Shown here: positions 6,678 through 12,518 of the stretch, one piece after another
Numbering within the stretch: the stretch's first letter is position 1
Layout of the letters: every line of letters starts with the position of its first letter
Source: a virus
Virus record (IMG/VR): IMGVR_UViG_3300021368_001352
Span: 1-34,956 of that record
Length of the DNA stretch: 34,956 bases
Reading direction: 5' to 3' (one strand)
Notes under the pieces: generated by a model
Told to the model about the DNA's origin: nothing
Seen by the model: only the letters and a program-made list of their open reading frames with translations
The model's database searches: none
Position numbers and translations under genes: made by a program

Positions 6678-6875
6678 CTACTTAGGTTCTTTCAACAGGG
6701 TCTTTTCGTTGTAATAAGGGCCTTTTTCATGCATTTCGACCACATCACGCACCCACGGCACTAGCCAATCATTGACTTGTGAGCATTGATCCCAGTTAAC
6801 AGGCTTGGCGCACTGCACAACCACAGTCGTCCAAAAAGCGCTGATGAAAGCCCAAGCCGTATACAACTCACTCAC
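6678..6875 (-). CDS. Small membrane-associated protein (65 aa)
   Basis: Starts GTG at 6875, overlapping the end of the C39 peptidase gene by 8 nt. Residues 6-22 (TAWAFISAFWTTVVVQC) are hydrophobic and could be a membrane anchor or uncleaved signal. A cysteine at 22 recalls a lipoprotein, but the preceding VVQ is not a good lipobox. The rest is soluble, Trp-rich and basic at the end. Its place in the lysis block suggests a lysis accessory or spanin-like role, which is inference. Confidence 0.6.
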   Translation of the reverse strand: MSELYTAWAFISAFWTTVVVQCAKPVNWDQCSQVNDWLVPWVRDVVEMHEKGPYYNEKTLLKEPK

Positions 6876-7611
6876 GGACCAAAATCACCCAGCCAGTCTT
6901 AGGGCCATCAGCTTGCCACCGCTGATGGAACGCAGCCTGCCTCACTCGCACATTCCGTCCCAAGTGCGGGTTGCTGTGGCCTCCCTTTTCCATTTCGGGA
7001 TAGCCGCGTGGGTCTTGCATGATCCACTCAGGGTCGCTGCTGTTCTTGCCTGCATATCCGCTAATCACGGAATAGTGCCCGCATCCCAAGCCATTACACA
7101 TAGGAGGCTCACCAAGCAGCATGTTTCCGGCATGAAGCCAGCCAACGATGACTGGCCTGCCGTGCTCAACCTCATGCTCAACTAAAGCAGCATCACCGTC
7201 CTCTCGAAACTCAGCGTGCAAGCCAAGGCTGCGTAATGCTGCCAGTTGAGCCTCTACGGACGTGGTGTCTCCGTACTTGGCGCGGATCTTGTTGTACTCA
7301 TCATCTGTTTCAACTTTCTTGTAATAGGCAGCCACCATGGCTGCGGCTGAGCTGAAGCATTCCCGATAGCCAGTGCCTGACTTGTTATCGAGTTGCTTGA
7401 AGTAGGGCATATAGATCTGCTGGTCATAGCCGCTCTCCTTCCAAGCTTGGAACCAGTCTGTGTCTTCCTCCAGTAGTCCCTTTGGCACTGACTCCTCAAG
7501 CTGTTTAATTGCAGCCAGCTGATGGGGCGTACCACGGAAAAACTGGAAGAACGGCAACAGAGCAAGGCCCATGGCCATAAACAGCAGGGTCAGTTGGATG
7601 ATGCCGGACAC
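6868..7611 (-). CDS. Membrane-anchored C39-type (papain-like) cysteine peptidase
   Basis: 247 residues. An N-terminal hydrophobic helix (about 4-25) forms a signal anchor, placing the rest in the periplasm. The catalytic domain has the peptidase C39_2 pattern: Q73 in MPYFKQLDN, nucleophile C85 in RECFSSAAAMVAAYY, H179 in CGHYSVISGY and D200 in MQDPRGY. Such peptidases cleave peptides; here the target may be peptidoglycan cross-links or an envelope protein. No lysozyme-, amidase- or endopeptidase-type endolysin is visible elsewhere in the window, and small membrane proteins flank it, so it may be the lysis enzyme. Start is GTG at 7611, two codons after the upstream stop. Substrate unproven. 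Confidence 0.8.
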   Translation of the reverse strand: MSGIIQLTLLFMAMGLALLPFFQFFRGTPHQLAAIKQLEESVPKGLLEEDTDWFQAWKESGYDQQIYMPYFKQLDNKSGTGYRECFSSAAAMVAAYYKKVETDDEYNKIRAKYGDTTSVEAQLAALRSLGLHAEFREDGDAALVEHEVEHGRPVIVGWLHAGNMLLGEPPMCNGLGCGHYSVISGYAGKNSSDPEWIMQDPRGYPEMEKGGHSNPHLGRNVRVRQAAFHQRWQADGPKTGWVILVRE

Positions 7612-7614
7612 GAC

Positions 7615-7788
7615 CTAGTGGTCAACTCTTGTGTCAGGCAACAGCATCTCGCGCACATGCTTGACCGCCAGGTCATCAAGGTCGTTGTCAGTCCTTGCGA
7701 CGATTTTTTCCAGCATCGCCACGATCAACTCTTTGAATGACCGTGATTTCCATGCGGTCATCAAGATTGGCTTGAGGATTAAAAGCAT
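7615..7788 (-). CDS. Small hypothetical protein (57 aa) in lysis block
   Basis: A frame not longer than 57 codons, from ATG 7788 (MLLILKPILMTAWKSRSF) to TAG 7615. It has a hydrophobic N-terminus followed by a helix (KELIVAMLEKIVARTDNDLDD) and an acidic-basic end (HVREMLLPDTR). It fills the gap between the C39 peptidase and the 84-aa membrane protein. Small proteins of this shape (hydrophobic tip, then DNDLDDLAV-like helix) occur near lysis genes of cyanophages as I recall, with no known function. Confidence 0.6.
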   Translation of the reverse strand: MLLILKPILMTAWKSRSFKELIVAMLEKIVARTDNDLDDLAVKHVREMLLPDTRVDH

Positions 7789-7815
7789 CAGACTGTTTTC
7801 AACAGCATCAATACC

Positions 7816-8070
7816 TTAGTTCCTATTGCTATGTCCTTCCAATCGCGCCACTGACTGCTCCAGATTCGCCAGTCGCGCAAAAATCTCTTGATCGCGAGTC
7901 CTGATGTCTGCGTGGAGCACATCAAGTCGGCTGGCTAAGTTGTCGACAGCGGTCGTAAGCCGTATCAGGGAGTCACGGCCCTGCTGGTTTTGACGGCTCA
8001 TGCCCGTCAATCCTGCAGACGCCACGCCCACAGACGCTCCAGCCACAGCAGCCCAGACTTCAACCACCAT
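7816..8070 (-). CDS. Membrane protein with coiled coil, holin/spanin-like (84 aa)
   Basis: Residues 5-24 form one hydrophobic Ala/Val/Gly-rich helix (VWAAVAGASVGVASAGLTG). Residues 35-80 form a heptad-patterned coiled coil (SLIRLTTAVDNLASRLDVL ... IFARLANLEQSVARLEG). One membrane helix plus a coiled coil fits class III holins, holin-associated hemolysin-XhlA-like proteins or inner-membrane spanins. It is divergent from the holin-like gene at 8094 with only 23 nt between the start codons. Confidence 0.65.
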   Translation of the reverse strand: MVVEVWAAVAGASVGVASAGLTGMSRQNQQGRDSLIRLTTAVDNLASRLDVLHADIRTRDQEIFARLANLEQSVARLEGHSNRN

Positions 8071-8093
8071 TCGACCTCTAGCGTCAAACCATC

Positions 8094-8375
8094 ATGGCAG
8101 AAAGCAAGGAAGCGCAAGGCCAAGAGCAAGAAGACCACAGCAATAGCTGGTTAGGCGACTTTGTCCGCCTGACGATCATGATTTGGGCGATGGGCGTGAT
8201 TACTGCTAATTATTTGGGCATTTTTAAGCAGTCAATAGACGTGACTTTCAGCGCGAGTTTGCTGAGTTCAACGGCAGCAAGCTACGGCTTATCGGTAGGC
8301 CGTAACGGCCAGAAGAAGAAAGAGGAGAAGAGCGTTAGCCTTGAAAGCAAAACCACCACTTCAGCCACCAAATGA
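8094..8375 (+). CDS. Holin-like membrane protein (93 aa)
   Basis: Acidic, Gln/Glu-rich N-terminus (1-18), hydrophobic helix 21-42 (FVRLTIMIWAMGVITANYLG), a second moderately hydrophobic segment 49-67 (VTFSASLLSSTAASYGLSVG) and a highly charged Lys/Glu tail. Two membrane segments with a charged tail fit class II holins, which form lesions that release or activate the lysis enzyme. It leads the plus operon of secreted proteins, overlapping the next gene by 4 nt (ATGA). The holin role is inferred from topology and position. Confidence 0.65.
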   Translation: MAESKEAQGQEQEDHSNSWLGDFVRLTIMIWAMGVITANYLGIFKQSIDVTFSASLLSSTAASYGLSVGRNGQKKKEEKSVSLESKTTTSATK

Positions 8376-8863
8376 AGCGAACACTTTTGGTATTGGGCAT
8401 CACATTAGCGGCTGCAATGCCAGCCAAAGCTGATATGACCCACAAAATTATGTCTTCAATTTCACTGCAGGTTGGTGGTGCGGTGACCAGCGCAGATCGA
8501 ATTGGTTCTTCCTTTGCGATCAGCGGCAGCGGTGTGGATACGACCGACGGCACCACAGCAAACACCATTTCAGCCGGGACCATCACTTCTGGCATCTACG
8601 CACCGGGGACGATTGCAGCCACGCAGGACACCCCAGGCGAAGCCTTCTCGTTTAGCCAGAGCTACACGCAAGGTGATGCTGTCCCGACATCAGCCGTGAC
8701 GACTGGTGCTGCCGCTAATTTTGGCAGCATTGTCAGTACTGCACATGGCGTGGCAGGCGACCTAGCAGGCACCATCGCCTCAGATGGAACCATGACCATC
8801 ACAGCCGGTGGAGCTAACACCTTGGCAATCGGTCAACTCACTACAGAGATCACAATCAAATGA
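8372..8863 (+). CDS. Secreted protein of unknown function (163 aa)
   Basis: Clear Sec signal peptide: MKRTLLVLGITLAAAMPAKA with a likely cut after AKA (residue 20). The mature part is Gly/Ser/Thr/Ala-rich with no charged clusters or cysteines, and a strand-rich, repeat-like pattern (SAGTITSG, SYTQGD, TITAGGANT). It could be a periplasmic or surface beta protein. First of three secreted proteins joined by 4-nt overlaps, which implies coordinated expression. Not a recognised virion component. Confidence 0.75.
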   Translation: MKRTLLVLGITLAAAMPAKADMTHKIMSSISLQVGGAVTSADRIGSSFAISGSGVDTTDGTTANTISAGTITSGIYAPGTIAATQDTPGEAFSFSQSYTQGDAVPTSAVTTGAAANFGSIVSTAHGVAGDLAGTIASDGTMTITAGGANTLAIGQLTTEITIK

Positions 8864-9279
8864 TCGTATTGCTGTTGTTGTTGATCGCCGCCCCAGCTGC
8901 GGCGATTCCTGTGGTGCCTAACTTCCAACAAGGCACCCTTAAGTCCACAACAACGACAAAGACCAAGGTCAATGAGGTCATCAACTCTTATGAGTACCGC
9001 ACTGGCTATGAGCTAAGCGTGTCTGGCACCAATATCAAGCCAGACACATCCATCGCTCCAATGGGTCTGACCACAACCACCAACAATCTCAACGGTGTCT
9101 CTAGTGTTTGGCGCGGTCTCGATCCAGCGTCTAAACCTTCCTGGAGCATTGTTGAGGAAGGTGGTTCTTTCCAGCTGGTAGAAACTTTAAACGGACCTGG
9201 CCTCGTTAACCACACAATTATCAACCGCGAAACTGACATCGAGTCCATCACTGAGACCACAAGTACCTTTACCCAATGA
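8860..9279 (+). CDS. Secreted protein of unknown function (139 aa)
   Basis: Signal peptide MIVLLLLLIAAPAAA with a likely cut near residue 15. The mature region is Thr/Ser/Asn-rich (KSTTTTKTKVNEVINSYEY, then LSVSGTNIKPDTSIAP and RETDIESITETTSTF) and strand-like, with no cysteine. Starts by ATGA overlap with the previous gene and ends by ATGA overlap with the next. Function unknown; the Thr-rich composition would suit a surface-exposed or adhesin-like protein. Confidence 0.75.
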   Translation: MIVLLLLLIAAPAAAIPVVPNFQQGTLKSTTTTKTKVNEVINSYEYRTGYELSVSGTNIKPDTSIAPMGLTTTTNNLNGVSSVWRGLDPASKPSWSIVEEGGSFQLVETLNGPGLVNHTIINRETDIESITETTSTFTQ

Positions 9280-10034
9280 AGCGAGTCGTCGCAGCATTAC
9301 TGCTACTTTCTGCTCCAGCTCAAGCCCAAGTTTCAAGCACCGCTGCACCAGTAGCCAACAGCTCTGGTTCGGTGACCAATCAAGCTGTGCAGGTGGTTCC
9401 GAGCCGTCAATTTACTAATACTTACGGTGGAGGGATTAGCTGCCAAGGTGCAACGCTAAACATCAATCCCTTCTTCAGTACAACAACTAGCTGGGCTAGG
9501 CCGTATGAGTCGCACTACAACGAGCCGGTCTACGACAATCTCGATATCACTGGCGCGTTTGATTCGGAAGGCAACCCCATCCCCGATGGCAACCCCGATA
9601 ATCCGGGTTCTGTCCTCTTCTATCAACCTGTTCGCACAGGTCAAAAAGATAACTTCTCGATCAATGGCGGCATTACAGCAACGATTTCCGTTCCACTAGA
9701 TCGACACCACGTCAGAACTTGCCGTGCAGCAGCAGAGAAACAAGTAGCACTGCTTGATACCAAGATTGCCGAGCAAAGGCTCATCTACGAGATCAAGCGG
9801 ATCAAGAACTGCGCTGACCTGTTGAAAGATGGCATCATCGTGCGTGGTGTTTACGCCCAGATCTGCAAAGACGTATCACTGACTAATCCGCCTGGAGTCC
9901 TGCCGCCCCACAAGCACCCAATCACTTTCCCAAAGCCCGCCTCAGATCGCGAATGGCTTGATTCCGGTGACGCTGCGAAGCCCTCCGCTGCTGTAAGGAT
10001 TCCAGTTTCTCCTTACGGCCAAGCTTCTGATTGA
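9276..10034 (+). CDS. Secreted protein of unknown function (252 aa)
   Basis: Signal peptide MKRVVAALLLLSAPAQAQ with a likely cut after AQA. The mature protein has four cysteines and is strand-rich to about residue 140 (GGGISCQGATLNINPFF, NFSINGGITATISVPLD). A long helix follows (RTCRAAAEKQVALLDTKIAE to YEIKRIKNC), then a proline-rich linker (NPPGVLPPHKHPITFPKP). The last 37 residues are encoded opposite the minus gene at 9922. The strand domain plus helical arm suggests an envelope protein or assembly partner of the two preceding secreted proteins. No family recognised. Confidence 0.75.
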   Translation: MKRVVAALLLLSAPAQAQVSSTAAPVANSSGSVTNQAVQVVPSRQFTNTYGGGISCQGATLNINPFFSTTTSWARPYESHYNEPVYDNLDITGAFDSEGNPIPDGNPDNPGSVLFYQPVRTGQKDNFSINGGITATISVPLDRHHVRTCRAAAEKQVALLDTKIAEQRLIYEIKRIKNCADLLKDGIIVRGVYAQICKDVSLTNPPGVLPPHKHPITFPKPASDREWLDSGDAAKPSAAVRIPVSPYGQASD

Positions 10035-10716
10035 TCTTCTTCACCACCTTCTTCGTCAAAGGCTTGGCGATCTTCTGCAGGATTGACGCGACTGGCTTGG
10101 CAAAGATTGCGGCAGTCGTCGCAAATGCAGCTGTCATTGCAATCGAAACCGTTGGTGCAGCGTCAGGAATGTAGTTGTTCAGCACTTGTCCAACGGGCAC
10201 GGGATCCCAAAGCTTCACGCACTTGCCATCCTGCAGCTCATATCCCGCAAGTACCTTTGTCCCTAATTTGTTAAACGATCCGATTTCTTTCGCTCCAAAA
10301 GGTGGACAGGGTGGATCTTTTGGCAAGTTTGGAACGTCGGGACTCACACCTGACGCATTCGGGAGAGCTGCTTGAGCCGGACGTGAGACACCCGGCTCTT
10401 TTATGACATCAGGGTCAATCTTTGGTGCTGGTGGTGTCCCTTTGATTGCTGTGCCTGCTGTGATGCTTGGTGCGTTGAACGAAGGCATGTTGCCGCCACA
10501 CACCACGAAATTGCCTCGTGGGTCAGTGTCATAAGCATCGGCATTGCCTGGTTGCGAATCGCGTGTCTCTACACAGCCCGGTATCTCTGCGACAGGAAAA
10601 CCGAGAAGCAGCGTGACTGGTGGCGCACTTGGAATACTCTGTGGTGGCATTATTTGCCACGACGGAATCTCTGGTACGGAGACTGTCCGTTGTTGGATCT
10701 CAGGAATCTCCGGCAT
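9922..10716 (-). CDS. Proline-rich membrane protein with basic C-terminal tail (264 aa)
   Basis: Residues 1-160 are rich in Pro, Ser, Ala and Asp, with four or five cysteines (near 48, 73, 127 and 146) and little predicted structure. About 187-212 is a hydrophobic Ala/Thr-rich helix (SIAMTAAFATTAAIFAK). About 213-264 is a strongly basic helical tail (KKVVKKINQKLGRKEKL ... RRALGK). This points to an extended domain on one side of a membrane and a positively charged anchor on the other. Its 3' end is antisense to the secreted protein gene by 113 nt. Its ATG shares CATG with the plus gene at 10715. Function unknown. Confidence 0.65.
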   Translation of the reverse strand: MPEIPEIQQRTVSVPEIPSWQIMPPQSIPSAPPVTLLLGFPVAEIPGCVETRDSQPGNADAYDTDPRGNFVVCGGNMPSFNAPSITAGTAIKGTPPAPKIDPDVIKEPGVSRPAQAALPNASGVSPDVPNLPKDPPCPPFGAKEIGSFNKLGTKVLAGYELQDGKCVKLWDPVPVGQVLNNYIPDAAPTVSIAMTAAFATTAAIFAKPVASILQKIAKPLTKKVVKKINQKLGRKEKLESLQQRRASQRHRNQAIRDLRRALGK

Positions 10717-11029
10717 GAAGTCAGAACGGTTTACAGCAGGTCAGCTCTGGATTGAACGTAACCGCAGACGCGAAGGGCCGCCTGTTGTTTACACCGTATT
10801 GTGCGGCAAATCTGCCAGGCCGTTTACCGACCCAAAAGCGATCCTCAAATGGGTCAAATGGCCCAAAGGTACGCCAACTGGTGATGCCTTACGCGAATGG
10901 CTTGCGTCGTTTGAGCAGAAAGCTGAGACACCCGCGCCAGAACTTGATATGGCAAAAATCAAGGCTGAAGGTTTCGGGCCTGAAGCTCATGACGACGATC
11001 CAACCGCCAACACCAAGATGGTGACATGA
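10715..11029 (+). CDS. Hypothetical protein (104 aa)
   Basis: Start chosen at ATG 10715 (MKSERFTAGQLWIERNRRRE), with AGGA about 8 nt upstream. A longer in-frame reading from 10544 lies wholly antisense to the 264-aa gene and looks artefactual. Soluble, with an N-terminal strand region (PPVVYTVLCG), then DPKAILKWVKWPKGTPTGDALREW, and an acidic disordered end. Not recognised. Its start is divergent from, and overlaps by two nt, the start of the 264-aa gene. Confidence 0.65.
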   Translation: MKSERFTAGQLWIERNRRREGPPVVYTVLCGKSARPFTDPKAILKWVKWPKGTPTGDALREWLASFEQKAETPAPELDMAKIKAEGFGPEAHDDDPTANTKMVT

Positions 11030-11136
11030 TTTTGTCCGTGCTATAAAAGGCATATCTGAGCCTTGGATGACATGTCCAAGGGGTCTTCGGATTAGGGATC
11101 GAGTAACTGGCCAGGCTCGGTAACGAACTCAGTGCT

Positions 11137-11325
11137 CTACGGAGCGGCTATCGCTAGACCTAGTTCCCAAGCTGTTAGATCAGCCTCTGTTCTGCTAGAG
11201 CGTCGGCGTTGTTGAGCGGGAGTCCTTTTGCTAGACAATCGGCGCTGCTCACCCCGAATAATCATCGGGTTTGGCCTGATCAGCCCTTGAGAACCTCCGG
11301 GACGCCGGGGGTTTTCTTGTGTCAA
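11137..11325 (-). CDS. Doubtful small Arg-rich ORF (62 aa)
   Basis: A TTG-initiated frame overlapping the end of the 77-aa membrane protein gene by 4 nt (TTGA). It encodes MTQENPRRPGGSQGL, then two 12-residue Arg/Ser repeats (QRRLSS and QRRRSS cores) and ends LTAWELGLAIAAP. In favour: the overlap and the in-frame repeat. Against: codon use (AGA, AGG, CTA, ATA) unlike the neighbours, and an intrinsic-terminator-like hairpin on the opposite strand covering its first codons. Otherwise the 292 nt from 11030 to 11321 hold no gene. Confidence 0.3.
   Translation of the reverse strand: MTQENPRRPGGSQGLIRPNPMIIRGEQRRLSSKRTPAQQRRRSSRTEADLTAWELGLAIAAP
11294..11318 (+). terminator. Rho-independent terminator, plus strand
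   Basis: CCTCCGG, loop GACG, CCGGGGG (7 bp including one G-T pair, extendable by two A-T pairs), followed by TTTTCTT. Read on the plus strand it would end transcripts from the gene at 10715, whose stop is 265 nt upstream. That leaves a long 3' UTR or a separate small RNA between 11030 and 11293. Confidence 0.6.
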
Positions 11326-11555
11326 GGCAGCTTGAACGGCACAGCCGGTCCAGTGCTGGTTGGCAACTCTGGCATGATGTCGTCGACCTGACCAGGCAAC
11401 ATGTTGGTCAGCGTTTCTGTCAGCTCTAGCTTCAGCTCGCTGATGTACTTGCTGGTTAGCGCAGGAATACGGGTGTAGAGCAGCGCCGATCCAGCAACCA
11501 TGCCCGCTGACATCACAAAGGACGCCACGGACATCACATTAAAAAGTTTTTGCAT
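11322..11555 (-). CDS. Small membrane protein (77 aa)
   Basis: Start chosen at ATG 11555 (MQKLFNVMSVASFVMSAGMV); an in-frame GTG at 11570 would overlap the upstream gene. Residues about 5-30 form one hydrophobic helix. A soluble helical/acidic tail follows, with a pattern SKYISELKLELTETLTNMLPGQVDDIMPELP. I recall similar proteins in marine cyanophages without known function. It is the last confident gene of the minus late block. Confidence 0.7.
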   Translation of the reverse strand: MQKLFNVMSVASFVMSAGMVAGSALLYTRIPALTSKYISELKLELTETLTNMLPGQVDDIMPELPTSTGPAVPFKLP

Positions 11556-11560
11556 GGGTC

Positions 11561-11755
11561 TTAAATGCACTCCTCCATGCTACGTCGCTCGTAATAGCGC
11601 TTCAATTTGTCGCATTCCCTAGCTTTGCTGTGTTGCCCAAACTGATCAAACAACACTGCTCGTGCCTGCTCATAGCGAATAGCAGTTGGCAGCAGTTCTG
11701 TTGGGACTCGACTGCCCATCGGAGAAAATCTGTTGCCGTTGAGTTTGGTGCTCAT
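11561..11755 (-). CDS. Small hypothetical protein (64 aa)
   Basis: Basic, helical, soluble: after a flexible start (MSTKLNGNRFSPMGSRVPT) it has PTAIRYEQARAVLFDQFGQH and a charged end (RECDKLKRYYERRSMEECI). Two C-terminal cysteines. Located just after a terminator and 5 nt before the small membrane protein gene, so these two genes need read-through or their own promoter. Function unknown. Confidence 0.65.
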   Translation of the reverse strand: MSTKLNGNRFSPMGSRVPTELLPTAIRYEQARAVLFDQFGQHSKARECDKLKRYYERRSMEECI

Positions 11756-11766
11756 GGTAAATAGAT

Positions 11767-11793
11767 AAACAAAAGGCCCCCAAACGGGAGCCT
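11767..11793 (-). terminator. Rho-independent terminator, minus strand
   Basis: On the minus strand: AGGCTCCC, loop GTTT, GGGGGCCT (8 bp with one G-T pair), then TTTTGTTT. It lies 38 nt after the stop of the porin-like gene and closes the operon that runs down from the fibre genes. Confidence 0.8.
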
Positions 11794-11830
11794 CCTGCTG
11801 ACCTGTGTGAAGAGTCGACTGAGTTATAGC

Positions 11831-12193
11831 TCAGAAGCTGTACTTCAGGCCAAGCTTCGTGCCAACTGAAAGCTCATCACCAGTGATGCCGCTCAGCTCG
11901 CCGTAGACAGACACATTGTCGGATGCTTGAATCGCACCACCAAACTTGCCAGCAAACTCAAGCTCGCTTTCAGCACCGTTGGGCATCACAATCGCAGGGC
12001 CGCCCTGGATGTAATAGCTGTAGGCACCGGAAGAACCTTCAAAGCCGACATCCAGATTGAGCGTTCCACCCAGATAGTCGTCGCCGTAGGAACCGCCGTT
12101 GAACTCAGGGTTGACGTAGACGTTGGCGAGTGCAGAGGAAGGAACCAATGCAACTGCCCCAGCGGCTGCACCAAAAACAAGACGCTTGATCAT
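11831..12193 (-). CDS. Porin-like / outer membrane beta-barrel secreted protein (120 aa)
   Basis: Signal peptide MIKRLVFGAAAGAVALVPSSALA (cut after about residue 23). The mature part is alternating strand-like Gly/Tyr/Ser-rich sequence (NPEFNGGSYGDDYLGGTLNL, SYYIQGGPAIV, VSVYGELSG) ending TKLGLKYSF. A C-terminal aromatic Phe after alternating residues is the outer-membrane barrel signature recognised by the BAM machinery. At about 97 mature residues it is small for a full barrel and may oligomerise or be a truncated relative of host proteins. It resembles secreted proteins I recall from marine cyanophages. It lies at the distal end of the late operon, directly before a terminator. Confidence 0.75.
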   Translation of the reverse strand: MIKRLVFGAAAGAVALVPSSALANVYVNPEFNGGSYGDDYLGGTLNLDVGFEGSSGAYSYYIQGGPAIVMPNGAESELEFAGKFGGAIQASDNVSVYGELSGITGDELSVGTKLGLKYSF

Positions 12194-12201
12194 TGGAAGA
12201 A

Positions 12202-12327
12202 TTAGCGTTTTCCCTGACCACGGTACTTCTTTCGCCCACTTTTGGGGCGTGAATGTTGTCCATTCCCTTGTCTGGTCTTCTTAGGTTTACCTTGGACAAA
12301 ACTTTGCCCACTAAGTGACTTCGCCAT
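12202..12327 (-). CDS. Small very basic protein (41 aa)
   Basis: MAKSLSGQSFVQGKPKKTRQ then a Gly/His/Arg/Lys-rich half ending KYRGQGKR. Around a third of residues are Lys or Arg and no hydrophobic core exists, so it is probably disordered and nucleic-acid binding. The MAKS-SGQSF start and KPKKTRQG core resemble short basic proteins of marine cyanophages as I recall. It starts by TGATG coupling to the previous gene and ends 8 nt before the porin-like gene. Confidence 0.7.
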   Translation of the reverse strand: MAKSLSGQSFVQGKPKKTRQGNGQHSRPKSGRKKYRGQGKR

Positions 12328-12518
12328 CAGATCCCGTCAGTTGAATCCAAGTTCTGATACTTCAAAGCCAAACCAGTAAACAGACCGTGCATTGGATGTG
12401 AGATCTGATCGCGGCCATCCAGGAAGAACAATTCCTCAAGCCACAGCGCCCTAGCCGCCATGGCCTGTACGTCTTGCGCTCCAGGCTTGCCCGCGATCAT
12501 TGGGTCAGGACGCTTCAT
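12327..12518 (-). CDS. Small hypothetical protein (63 aa)
   Basis: MKRPDPMIAGKPGAQDVQAM then a helix (AARALWLEELFFLDGRD) and a His/Gly region (PMHGLFTGLALKYQ). It sits between the tail assembly chaperone and the basic peptide with stop/start overlaps on both sides. Small proteins of this sort accompany cyanophage fibre genes; role unknown. Confidence 0.65.
   Translation of the reverse strand: MKRPDPMIAGKPGAQDVQAMAARALWLEELFFLDGRDQISHPMHGLFTGLALKYQNLDSTDGI

Noticed and set aside
10544-10714. N-terminal extension of the 104-residue protein to 161 residues
   Set aside because: The added 57 codons are entirely antisense to the 264-residue gene, and a better start with AGGA upstream exists at 10715.
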